Made by a program: the position numbers and the translations under genes. Shown one piece after another: positions 38,060 through 46,002 of a stretch of DNA of 64,000 nt. The notes under the pieces are model-generated. The model was not told where the DNA came from. It saw only the letters and a program-made list of their open reading frames with translations, and made no database searches. Numbering within the stretch: position 1 is the first letter of the stretch; the number at the start of each line of letters is the position of its first letter. Location: the NCBI GenBank assembly GCA_009859145.1, contig VRVR01000022.1, forward strand, positions 274,857 through 338,856. The letters run 5' to 3'. The stretch comes from Andalucia godoyi (lineage: Eukaryota > Discoba > Jakobea > Jakobida > Andaluciidae).

Positions 38060-39094
38060 CTACTCAATGTCGAAAGATCGCACTTCACGCGGAGGGACAG
38101 AGACAAGCAGTTCTGGTGCGCAAGCAATGGGAGCTTCCTCGAACCATGGATGAGACAGGGCCTGCTTCGCTGTGATTCGCACCCGAGGGTCATATGTTAA
38201 CAATCGACAAAGCAAGTCGAAACCGGTGTCCGAGAGCATTGCAGGACCGATCAACGTGCGAAGCCTGTCCCAGCCGAGAGGATATGCCTTGAAGCACCAC
38301 GTCTTCACATACGGCAAGTTATTGTACCCTGGCCACACAGTTTCATTCGGGGTGCCCAAGAGGGACAGGATGCGATCGATCTGCTGAATTTCCCGAGACG
38401 CGGCAAATAATGGGGCATGCGAGATGACTTCTGCCATGATGCATCCGATGGACCACATATCCACGGATGAAGAGTAGAATCTGTCGCCGAGAAGCACCTC
38501 GAGCGGTCTGTACCACAATGTGACGACCGGCGCTGTAAGTGGCCGCTGCATTGGATGACGCTCCGTGATCTTTGAGAATGGCCGAGCAAGTCCGAAATCA
38601 CAAATCTTGAGCACCCCGCTCTTGAAGAGAATATTGGTTGGCTTCAGATCTCTGTGCATGATGAACTGCGAGTGACAGTGGTCGATTCCCTGGAGAAGTT
38701 GCTTCATAATGCACTTGTGTTGCGGAACCGTGAATTTTGTTGTGTGTTTCATATGCTCCATGAGATAACGCAAGTCAAAATCACTATGCTCAAGAACCAT
38801 AAACACCTTTTGCGATGCTGGCGACACTGCAATTTCCTTCAACTCCACAATGTTTGGATGCTGGAGCGAGAACAATGCACGAATTTCCCGTATCGGTACT
38901 ATGGGAAACCCATCGCGCTCTTCTTTCGGGTCCACATGGATCCTTTTCAGCGCTACAACCTCCTCCGTGTCCTTGTCCTGCGCCTTGTACACTGTCCCAT
39001 ACGAACCCTCGGATAACCGGCCAAGCTTCTTGAATCGATTCACATCGCGTGCCGGAACACTTCCAGGAACAAAAGCAGAAGTCTCGGATTGCAT
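38060..39094 (-). CDS. CDK10/CDK11-like protein kinase with altered APE motif, 344 aa
   Basis: The ATG at 39094 (MQSETSAFVPG) is chosen; the upstream frame runs only through TC and TA repeats. It has a complete kinase domain (about 25-320): GRLSEGSYGTVYKAQDK (Gly loop), VALKRIHV (VAIK Lys), PIVPIREIRALFSLQHPNIV (helix C), HRDLKPTNILF (catalytic loop) and CDFGLARPF (DFG). The insert and C-lobe (IDRILSLLGTPNETVWPGY) match CDK11/CDK10, which regulate transcription and splicing or the G2/M step. The T-loop reads LTAPVVTLWYRPLEVLLG, so the normal APE triplet is PLE: the Ala is replaced and the Pro is shifted, while the Glu that pairs with the C-lobe Arg remains. Cyclin-binding sequence in helix C also deviates (usually P-T-S-x-R-E). 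Likely active, but not certain. Confidence 0.88.
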   Translation of the reverse strand: MQSETSAFVPGSVPARDVNRFKKLGRLSEGSYGTVYKAQDKDTEEVVALKRIHVDPKEERDGFPIVPIREIRALFSLQHPNIVELKEIAVSPASQKVFMVLEHSDFDLRYLMEHMKHTTKFTVPQHKCIMKQLLQGIDHCHSQFIMHRDLKPTNILFKSGVLKICDFGLARPFSKITERHPMQRPLTAPVVTLWYRPLEVLLGDRFYSSSVDMWSIGCIMAEVISHAPLFAASREIQQIDRILSLLGTPNETVWPGYNNLPYVKTWCFKAYPLGWDRLRTLIGPAMLSDTGFDLLCRLLTYDPRVRITAKQALSHPWFEEAPIACAPELLVSVPPREVRSFDIE

Positions 39095-39561
39095 ACACTC
39101 CTCTCTCTCTCTCTCTCTCTCTCTCTGTCTGTCTATATATATATATATATATATCCTCGTGACCTGGCCCTCTCGCAATCTAGCAGCGGGTAGCGTCTGT
39201 GCGTCACGCGCTCTGAACGTCAGAATGGGGAATTTCGCCCCAGCTTTTGAATTTACCAAACCAAAACGAAAAACGAAGAATGTCGACGCTGAGGATTCTC
39301 TGACTCATTTTCTGCGTTTTCTTTGGTTCAACTTCAATCTGATCTGCTGCTTTTCGTATTTTCCCTTTGGTTTTGGTTTTGGTTTTGGTTTTGGTTTTGG
39401 TTTTGGTTTTGCTGTTGCTGTTTGTGTTTTCTCTCTTTTCTTTTCTTTTTTTTTTTTTTTTGAATTCTACCTTTGGGATGATCATTATCATTTGAGCACT
39501 GTTGTGAAGGCGATCTTGCTACGGAGGAAGGGGTGGTGTCTTTTTTTTTTTGGGGGGGGGG
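39095..39561. promoter_or_regulatory. Divergent intergenic region with TC, TA and TTTTGG repeats
   Basis: About 470 bp between CDK-like and COQ10 starts. A TC tract (about 39103-39126), a TA tract (39135-39152), seven or so TTTTGG units (39366-39410) and a long T run (39445-39460) sit here, plus a G run of nine at 39552-39560 just before the COQ10 ATG. No gene or named promoter element seen. Confidence 0.4.
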
Positions 39562-40122
39562 ATGCTGGCATGTCAGAGAATCTGTCGTCGCTCGATATTT
39601 TCGTTTCTTCCGAGGCCGCCGTTTCTGGGCGGGGGTGGATCGACGCGCATCCATGCAAAGCGCCACGGAGAGCGTGCTCTTCTTGGATATTCGCCTGAGC
39701 AGCTGTTCGATGTTGTGATTGATGTGGATTCCTATGCAGAGTTTATTCCGTGGTGCTCTGGATCGAAAATTCTGAAAAGAAACCCGGACAATACGATGAA
39801 CGCGGAATTAAAGATTGGATTCAAGCCGTTTGAGGAACGATACACGTCGCATATTTCATATGCTAGACCACGTGTTGTGTATGTGAATGTCCAGGAAGGT
39901 CGGCTGTTCCACCATTTGAAGACTGAGTGGGTGTTCTCGGAAGGTCCAAAGCCAAATTCCTGCGATCTGAACTTCTCTGTGGACTTTGCGTTTGCGAGCG
40001 TCCTGCATCAAAGGGTCGCGGAAATGTTCTTCCATGAAGTGTCGTCAACGATGACTTCGGCATTTGAAAAGCGGTGCAGGGCCGTGTATGGGAAACCGTC
40101 GTTGACCATGCGTACATTGTGA
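39562..40122 (+). CDS. COQ10: COQ10 (START-domain coenzyme Q-binding protein), 186 aa
   Basis: The ATG at 39562 follows a G run; the leader MLACQRICRRSIFSFLPR is basic and fits a mitochondrial presequence. From about residue 40 a COQ10/START (polyketide cyclase-like) domain covers the rest: LLGYSPEQLFDVVIDVDSYA, FIPWCSGSKIL, ELKIGFKPFEERYTSHI, NFSVDFAFASVLHQRVAEMF and FHEVSSTMTSAFEKRCRAVY. COQ10 binds ubiquinone in the mitochondrial inner membrane and supports its function in respiration and synthesis; it has no known catalytic residue. Length matches the family. The start codon could be at 39550 instead, giving four more Gly-rich residues. Confidence 0.92.
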   Translation: MLACQRICRRSIFSFLPRPPFLGGGGSTRIHAKRHGERALLGYSPEQLFDVVIDVDSYAEFIPWCSGSKILKRNPDNTMNAELKIGFKPFEERYTSHISYARPRVVYVNVQEGRLFHHLKTEWVFSEGPKPNSCDLNFSVDFAFASVLHQRVAEMFFHEVSSTMTSAFEKRCRAVYGKPSLTMRTL

Positions 40123-41096
40123 TCCATCCTGCGATCGGGCGAAGCCAGACCCCACGCGTAATGTTATAGAAGTCAGATCAGTTGCGGTAGTGTTGTAAAT
40201 TATATCAATGTCATCGGACTTCTGCATCATGGTGCCTCAGCGTCGGTCGCGTGTGGACTTGCAGCCATCTTTTCCTGCTGGGGAATTCATGATTGTGGAA
40301 AAAGCCGAGTGCTGGAGCCGTTGAATAATAACACGTCATTGTCATGCCATACGGGGGACCGACCGACACCAGCTCGTTTGCTTCACAGGAACTCGTGCTT
40401 ACGCACGCTCGGCCAAAATTCAGCCTGTGACACACGCTCCGCATTTTCGACACTCTTTAACGCAGCATCCGTAGCCATCCATCATTCGTTCAGCGCACTG
40501 CCAAGAGGCGAACGTCCAAGACACGATCTCCAATCCCCAGCACGCAGGTTAGCCAACCCCAAGCAGAAGCCTCAGGGACCGTCTCTTGCAGAACTCTTGG
40601 TTTTTCTGCTACGATGCACCAGGCGCAGTCGTAGTTGCAAAACCCCACCGTCTTCCTACCGCCTCTTCCTCTCGTATCTCCAGGTGCATCAATCGCTGCA
40701 ACTGAGGACACGAAAGTGCCTGCCGCTAGGGCCGTCAGAATCAAAATGCAAGTTTGAATATGCATGTCTATTCGTGGATGTTCATGTTCAGAGTATAACG
40801 CAGGCGTCGACTGATTCATCAATTAATTAATTTGCTAACTCTGCTGGTGACTTGCTGCGCGGTGCGGCTTGCACCAAGGTACTGGCATAAGCATTCCTGT
40901 TAAGCGGATCTCGGAAAGAGCAGCTGTGCCTCTCGCGTACGAAACCTGCCTTTGAATTTGTGATTTGGAATTTGGATCCTTCTCCTTCTTCGTCGGTTTG
41001 ACTCACTGCAACGCAGTCCGTGATTGCGGATTGCCAAACTCTCCCGCTTCTCGAGTTTATGATCCTTAGATTTTCATTCTTTCAGGTTTCTGTTTA
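40123..41096. other. Intergenic region containing repeat D copy 2
   Basis: About 970 bp between COQ10 and the ACL4-like gene. Repeat D copy 2 fills 40318-40808. The remainder is AT-rich 3' flank of COQ10 and unrecognised sequence up to the ACL4 stop; a TTAATTAATTAATTTG stretch lies around 40820-40836. Confidence 0.5.
40318..40808. repeat. Dispersed repeat family D, copy 2
   Basis: Related to 19653-20249 in the same orientation. The left block (40318-40485) has about 20 extra bases near 40350-40372. The right block (about 40655-40808) lacks a 137-bp segment present in copy 1, with the pentamer ATGCA at the junction (40746-40750). No conserved coding frame seen. Confidence 0.7.
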
Positions 41097-42200
41097 CTAC
41101 TCTGTTGTGTCCATTCCATTCTCCTCATCGTCCTCGTCGGCAGCATCGGCAAAAGATGGTCCAAACCGTCTGACAAGGAAATCAGACGGGATCTCGGCGA
41201 CCATTTCAAGACTTGCACCCACCTCGTCAGCGAGTTCTTTCATTTGCTGCACGAGTTCCACATCTTCCTCGTACTCTCCTTCTGTTGCGATCTTCAGTCC
41301 GTAGGCAGCGCATTCTATTGCAATGTCCTTGTTGCCGAGAGACGCGTGGCACGCTGTGAGCAAATACCAGATTCCAAGAACCATGGCATCTTCATAGAGC
41401 AGTCGTTCAAGCACCTCGATCGCCCTTTCTTGCAGTCCAAGTTCCATGAGGATCTTTGCAGTTTGAATTCTAAAGTCCAGAATTGGCAGCTCATGTGATC
41501 CATCCCCGTTGTCGCCCTCCTCGTCCTCAAATGTGGCTTCATCAATCGGCGCGTCTGGCGAAACTTTCCGGATGGGAACATGCCATAGACTGAGTGACCG
41601 AAGCAACGTTTCCTTGGCTTCCTCCGGTCGCTGTTGGGAAATGCGGATGCTGGCCAACGTTTGAAGCGCCTCTACATTGTTTGGCATTACGGACAGCGCA
41701 ACAGTCATTGCGCGCTCGCACTGCTGTTCCGCGTCCTGTTCAAAGCACAAATCCGTCATGAATAAATCTGCAATGCCGCAAAGCCCTCGACAAACCTTTT
41801 CGTTGCGCTCTGCTGATTCCGGTTGCTTCATCAGAATCGACACTCCATGTTCATAAAACGCCACCGCTTGTCTGCCGGTTGAGAGCTGGCCCATGTACAT
41901 GTACGGCTCGGCAATCGCATCTCCGTGCCTCTCGATGCTCTTCATCAAAAACAAGCGTGCCTTGTCCGATTCGCCCAAATCAAGAAGTAATTCTGCATAC
42001 AGATCGATCAGCTCCACGTTGTCAGGCTCGACTTGGAGTGCACGACGAAAATACTTCTCCGCCTCTTCAAAATGCCCAAGCTCCGCAAGCTCGCAGCCTT
42101 TCTCAATCATCGCGGGAACACTAATTGGTAGCCGACTCCCCGAACTCGATCCATTCGCTTTTCGTGGTGGCCGTCCATGCCGTCGTGAAGGAGGAGGCAT
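41097..42200 (-). CDS. ACL4-type TPR protein (putative ribosomal protein L4 assembly chaperone), 367 aa
   Basis: A basic Pro/Arg-rich opening (MPPPSRRHGRPPRKANGSS) is followed by TPR helices from about residue 30: IEKGCELAELGHFEEAEKYF, RRALQVEPDNVELIDLYAEL, LLDLGESDKARLFLMKSIER, then further repeats to about 340, ending in an acidic tail (AADEDDEENGMDTTE). The first TPR pair, with the VEPDN and YAELLLDLG sequence, and the length match Acl4, the dedicated chaperone of ribosomal protein uL4 in fungi; related TPR proteins occur in other eukaryotes. Nuclear/cytoplasmic. The acidic end fits binding of a basic ribosomal protein. Repeat D lies downstream and repeat A upstream of this gene. Confidence 0.72.
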   Translation of the reverse strand: MPPPSRRHGRPPRKANGSSSGSRLPISVPAMIEKGCELAELGHFEEAEKYFRRALQVEPDNVELIDLYAELLLDLGESDKARLFLMKSIERHGDAIAEPYMYMGQLSTGRQAVAFYEHGVSILMKQPESAERNEKVCRGLCGIADLFMTDLCFEQDAEQQCERAMTVALSVMPNNVEALQTLASIRISQQRPEEAKETLLRSLSLWHVPIRKVSPDAPIDEATFEDEEGDNGDGSHELPILDFRIQTAKILMELGLQERAIEVLERLLYEDAMVLGIWYLLTACHASLGNKDIAIECAAYGLKIATEGEYEEDVELVQQMKELADEVGASLEMVAEIPSDFLVRRFGPSFADAADEDDEENGMDTTE

Positions 42201-42918
42201 CTTCTTTTTGCTCGCAAAGCAGTCTGCTCCAATTCACTCGACAAGCCAGAAACGTGAAGAAATAATAATACTATTAATTTAAAATAACAAAATAACAAAA
42301 CAAAAAAAAAAAAAGACAAGCACGGATGACTATTTCTGCGTATGAACTTCGAAAACAACATCATTCCGGAAGTTTTGTTTATCCAACGCCTATGGAGACG
42401 CGATTTTCTTACCGTAGTCAAGTCTAGCATTTCTTGATTCTTCACTTTTTGCTGTTCTATTCTTGCTGAGCAAGCTGCGGATGATCATCAAATCACGACG
42501 ATGTGATCGCTTTGCGTTCGGAATGCGCTTTCAAGTCAGAGAACAAGAAGGAACAAAGACAAAAAGCGTCGTCAGGCGCGATGGGCAACACCGCCGACCA
42601 CATTCTGTTTCCTCCAGCGTTTCAATTTTTGAATGTTGAATCGCTTGGGAAATATGCTGGCTGCGATGCCCGTCTGACGCAGAGCAATCTGCATTGAGGA
42701 GTTGGTGCTCGCCCCAAATTGGATCTGTCTTCGGTGATCGCTTCGCCGATGATCAATAGTGATTCGTGTTTTGGCGGGCAGATGAATCAATCGCCTTGAA
42801 CCCACTCCTTATTTTTTGCTGGGTTTAGTTCGGCTTGATGCTAGAGAGTTCAGAGTTTCGCTCTCAAAAAAGGAGCTTGTTACAGCAGACGGCAATCCGG
42901 AAAATGCTTCCCGTTCAC
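42201..42918. other. Intergenic region containing repeat A copy 2
   Basis: About 720 bp. A-rich sequence at 42290-42315 is followed by repeat A copy 2 with its extended flanks (about 42357-42780), then C/T-mixed sequence before the stop of the NT-C2 gene. No gene recognised. Confidence 0.5.
42357..42780. repeat. Dispersed repeat family A, copy 2, with extended flanks
   Basis: 42411-42719 is a near-identical copy of 20316-20624. The flanks (42357-42410 and 42719-42780) are not shared closely with copy 1 but are related to copy 3 at 44779-45140 (AACATCAT..TATCCAAC..CCTATGGA to the left, ATTGGATCTGTCTT and TTCGTGTTTTGGCG to the right). So the three copies have different shared intervals, which suggests a longer original unit. 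Confidence 0.75.
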
Positions 42919-44418
42919 TCAATCCATTGCATCTTCGTAGTTGTCGGATGCTGCCGACAGCTCGTCAACGGAGACGTCGGTCTTCGCAGAACTCGACAGT
43001 TTTGCATTGGAAGGCATTGCGCGAGAGCTGCCTGTGGAGTGTAAGTGGTTGTTTTTAGGAGATGAAGAGATCGGATCGCAGACGGCTGGCTGTTTCGTGA
43101 CCGACCGCATGATGTTCTCAATCAGAGCATCGTCGTCGGAATCGTCGATAGGAAATGGAGTCGCAGTCACGGGAGTGGAGGAAGAAGACACAAGAATTGG
43201 AGTGGAGCTTCCTTGACTTCCTTGAACGCTCCGAATATGAGAGCTTTGCAAAGCCGCTTTCCCTCCAGGAAAATTGGAATTCGTAAAACTGGATCCGTGA
43301 TAAGAACCACCACCACCACCACCACCACCACCACCTCCTCCTCCTCCACCAACTGCATGCATCAAATTTCCAGAGGAAGTTCTTCGATGAAACTGCGCGG
43401 CAATTCCTCGTCCAGATGGAACGCTTCCCACAGGTCGATCTCCTTCTCGCTCGCTGCTTGCATTCGCTGCTGCATCTTCAATTGATATTTCCTCCAGAAT
43501 GGAGTTCCCTCTGCGATGCCGATTCTCGACTGCAAGCATCGACATCTTATCGCTGGACCCAATGGTCTCGACATTGAAAGAGTCCTTTGTATCCATTGAG
43601 GATGACTTCCGTTTCGAGGCATCCACCAACGCGCCATAAGGTCTTTTTGCAAGCGCTTTTGATCCCGAGGAAGGACGAGGCCCATTTCCAATTGTGAAAC
43701 TGGTTCTTCCAGTCTGAGCAGAAACAGGAGTGTTGGAGCTGGTCCCTGGGGCCGTTGCAGTCCCGCTGGAGCTCTCTGCCGAATCTGCGCTCGAATCAAG
43801 ATCCTTCTCTGGGTCCTCACTGCCACTGGGTCCTCCCCCCATCACTGACTCATTCACACTCACTCCCGTTCTTCGTGGATCTTCATCAAAGTCATCGGAT
43901 GTGGCATCATAGTCCAGCTCATCGAGATCATCCTCATTTTGCTGCTTTGTCATTGGCGGCACGTCGTAATTCACCGATCCTTGGCCGGGCAGAAGCGATG
44001 TCGCAACCGCAAGTTTTAATATTCCGTTGAATTTCGACTCGGACAAGACACACTTCCGCGGAATCCGAACATTGTTCGATTTCGCAAACTCGGATATATT
44101 CAATTCGACAACCCCAAGTCTGTTGATTTTCCTTCCTCCTTTGACTTCTTGCCGCACGGACAAGCGTACGATACACGGCTGGAGAACCCGATTCTCTTTA
44201 GAAAAAGGAGCCAGGTCAACATCAAACGTGAATATCCAGTTCCAATCTACGGTTCGTGTCGCGGGTTGCACAGCAACGCGCGGTGTTTCAGACGTGAGAA
44301 ACGATCCGGTGCGGGATTTCGCTTTGACGAAGATGACTGCATTGGGAAAAGGAACATGCACAAGCTGCTCGACGATGAGAATTACACGGAATCGTAGCCG
44401 CTCTCGTTTCCAGAACAT
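42919..44418 (-). CDS. NT-C2 domain protein (EEIG1/EHBP1-type), 499 aa
   Basis: Residues about 4-150 are an NT-C2 domain: MFWKRERLRFRVILIVEQLV, FPNAVIFVKAK, WNWIFTFDVDL, VRLSVRQEVKGGRKINRLGV, VELNISEFAKSNNVR. This is the membrane-associated C2 variant of FAM102/EEIG1, EHBP1 and plant light-movement proteins, which lacks the full calcium-binding loops. The rest is low complexity and Ser/Gly-rich, including a poly-Gly run of about 15 at about 356-371 encoded by CCA/CCT repeats, and a final acidic stretch (SAASDNYEDAMD). Role inferred: recruitment to membrane or cytoskeleton; no catalytic region seen. The ATG at 44418 is the start of the domain itself. Confidence 0.8.
   Translation of the reverse strand: MFWKRERLRFRVILIVEQLVHVPFPNAVIFVKAKSRTGSFLTSETPRVAVQPATRTVDWNWIFTFDVDLAPFSKENRVLQPCIVRLSVRQEVKGGRKINRLGVVELNISEFAKSNNVRIPRKCVLSESKFNGILKLAVATSLLPGQGSVNYDVPPMTKQQNEDDLDELDYDATSDDFDEDPRRTGVSVNESVMGGGPSGSEDPEKDLDSSADSAESSSGTATAPGTSSNTPVSAQTGRTSFTIGNGPRPSSGSKALAKRPYGALVDASKRKSSSMDTKDSFNVETIGSSDKMSMLAVENRHRRGNSILEEISIEDAAANASSEREGDRPVGSVPSGRGIAAQFHRRTSSGNLMHAVGGGGGGGGGGGGGGGSYHGSSFTNSNFPGGKAALQSSHIRSVQGSQGSSTPILVSSSSTPVTATPFPIDDSDDDALIENIMRSVTKQPAVCDPISSSPKNNHLHSTGSSRAMPSNAKLSSSAKTDVSVDELSAASDNYEDAMD
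43296..43345. repeat. ACC/TCC trinucleotide repeat encoding poly-Gly
   Basis: A CCA/CCT tract inside the NT-C2 gene, giving a Gly run of about 15 on the minus strand. Confidence 0.75.
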
Positions 44419-44778
44419 AATACTCTTGTTCTCCCCGCCCTCTCCTTTGACAATTGAATAAAACTATAACACAAAAAAAAAATAAAAAAAAAGCGCCAAG
44501 CTGTGCGTCAAAAGAAAAAAGAAAAAAAGAAGAAGGAATACAACAACAATAATAAAAGAACTGATAAAAATAGAGGCAAAAGAACAGGAAATGAATCAAA
44601 AAAACTCTTTTTTCTCAAGTCCTTTTCTTCTTCGTCTTCTTCTTCGTCTTCTCCTTGTTCTTTCTTTGTTTAGTTTTTGTTGTGTGGACTTGTGGAAGCC
44701 TACACGAAGAACATGAAGGAGAACATCGAGACGGCAAGAACACCAGACGGTGGACCGTTTAGTGTAAGGAACATCAGA

Positions 44779-45140
44779 CAACATCATGCCGAAAGCTTGT
44801 TTGTCCAACCCCTATGGAAAACCGCGATGTTTTCGTACCGTAGTCAAGTCTAGAACTTCTGCATTCTTCACCTTCTTTTCTTTATATTCTTTCTGTTTGT
44901 TTGTTTTAATAATCGAATCCTCACACAGCACCTTTCATCAAAAAACAAAACATCGCATGGCTCCAAAGGGGATCTTGCCGACAAACTCACACCGGCCATG
45001 CCCGAAGTTGCCGAGAACCAAGAAACTCGTGGTTGCGACGACCCTCTGATGCAGAGCAATCTGCATGGAAAGAATTGGATCTGTCTTTGGGAGACAGCTT
45101 AACCGCTGATCAGTAACGATTCATGTTTTGGCGAGCGGAA
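44779..45140. repeat. Diverged copy 3 of dispersed repeat family A
   Basis: Its left end (44779-44860) matches 42357-42440, including ACCGTAGTCAAGTCTAG, and its right end (about 45043-45140) matches 42674-42780 (GCAGAGCAATCTGCAT, ATTGGATCTGTCTT, TGTTTTGGCGAGC). The centre is different, so it is older or recombined. Confidence 0.6.
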
Positions 45141-45813
45141 ACAACGTATTCGAATTCCCCTCTGTACCACACCAGTTGCTGGTGCTTCGTAGTTCGCAGC
45201 ACATCGATGCTCCTTCATGTATGTTGGCAAATGGGGGATTCATTAAACGCGGCTCCACCGGTCAAAGGGCCAGGCGGCATGTCACCAGAGGCAGCGTTCT
45301 TTCGATACGCATTGTACTGCGCGCGTTCCATTCCAGTCTCGGTCTGCACGCCGGACACCACCGCAGCGCTGCGCCACCGCCGAGTTACTGGTGGACAACA
45401 ACTGTACTGTTCTGTCACAATGCGAACTTGTCGACTCGCTTAGCAGAATCTGGGGCGACTCTGTTTCCTGGTTCCAATGCGGATTCATCATTCACAGAGC
45501 GAAATCCAAAACGCAGTCGGGAAGATCTCTTGAAAAAAAATAAATAAATACTGTCATAAAACACTCACGCGACTGTAGAGCAGCTTCCATCTCCATCTTT
45601 TTGACCTTTTTGTTTGGGTTGGGGTTGGGGGGAACTTGGGTCGGCCAGCGTAGCTTAGACCATGCATCGTTTTCCCCGCCAATGAATTGGATAATTGCTG
45701 ATCAAAGAGGCGATTCAGACTTGCGATCTCAAACGTTTTTTCCATTTCGATTTCGTTATTATGTTTAATAGTTAATAACTAATAATAATTACTTTCTTTG
45801 TTGCTTTCTTCTT

Positions 45814-45814
<1 letters not shown>

Positions 45815-45884
<70 letters not shown>
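45815..45884. repeat. TTA microsatellite upstream of kinesin-1
   Basis: About 23 tandem TTA units, followed by GTT/GGT runs (45925-45980). It is about 120 bp before the kinesin ATG and probably in its promoter or 5' UTR. Confidence 0.9.
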
Positions 45885-46002
45885 TGACCGGCACCATCAT
45901 CCTAGGTCTTCCTTTCCTCCTTTCTTCCGCTTGTTGTTGTTGTTGTTGGTGGTGGTGGTGTTGTTGTTGTTGTTGTTGTCCTTCTTGTAGCGTTTGGTTG
46001 AG

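Larger units (their letters stand above)
44419..46002. other. Long intergenic region before kinesin-1
   Basis: About 1.6 kb. It holds an A-rich 5' UTR region of the NT-C2 gene, a TTC-rich tract (44615-44650), repeat A copy 3 (44779-45140) and a stretch (45140-45550) with no gene I can support. A G-rich run lies near 45620-45635, followed by the TTA microsatellite and GTT tracts just before the kinesin ATG. No RNA gene was recognised. Confidence 0.5.

Noticed and set aside
45128-45547. 139-codon frame near repeat A copy 3
   Set aside because: No domain, partly within repeat sequence, ends in poly-Lys; no sign of selection visible.
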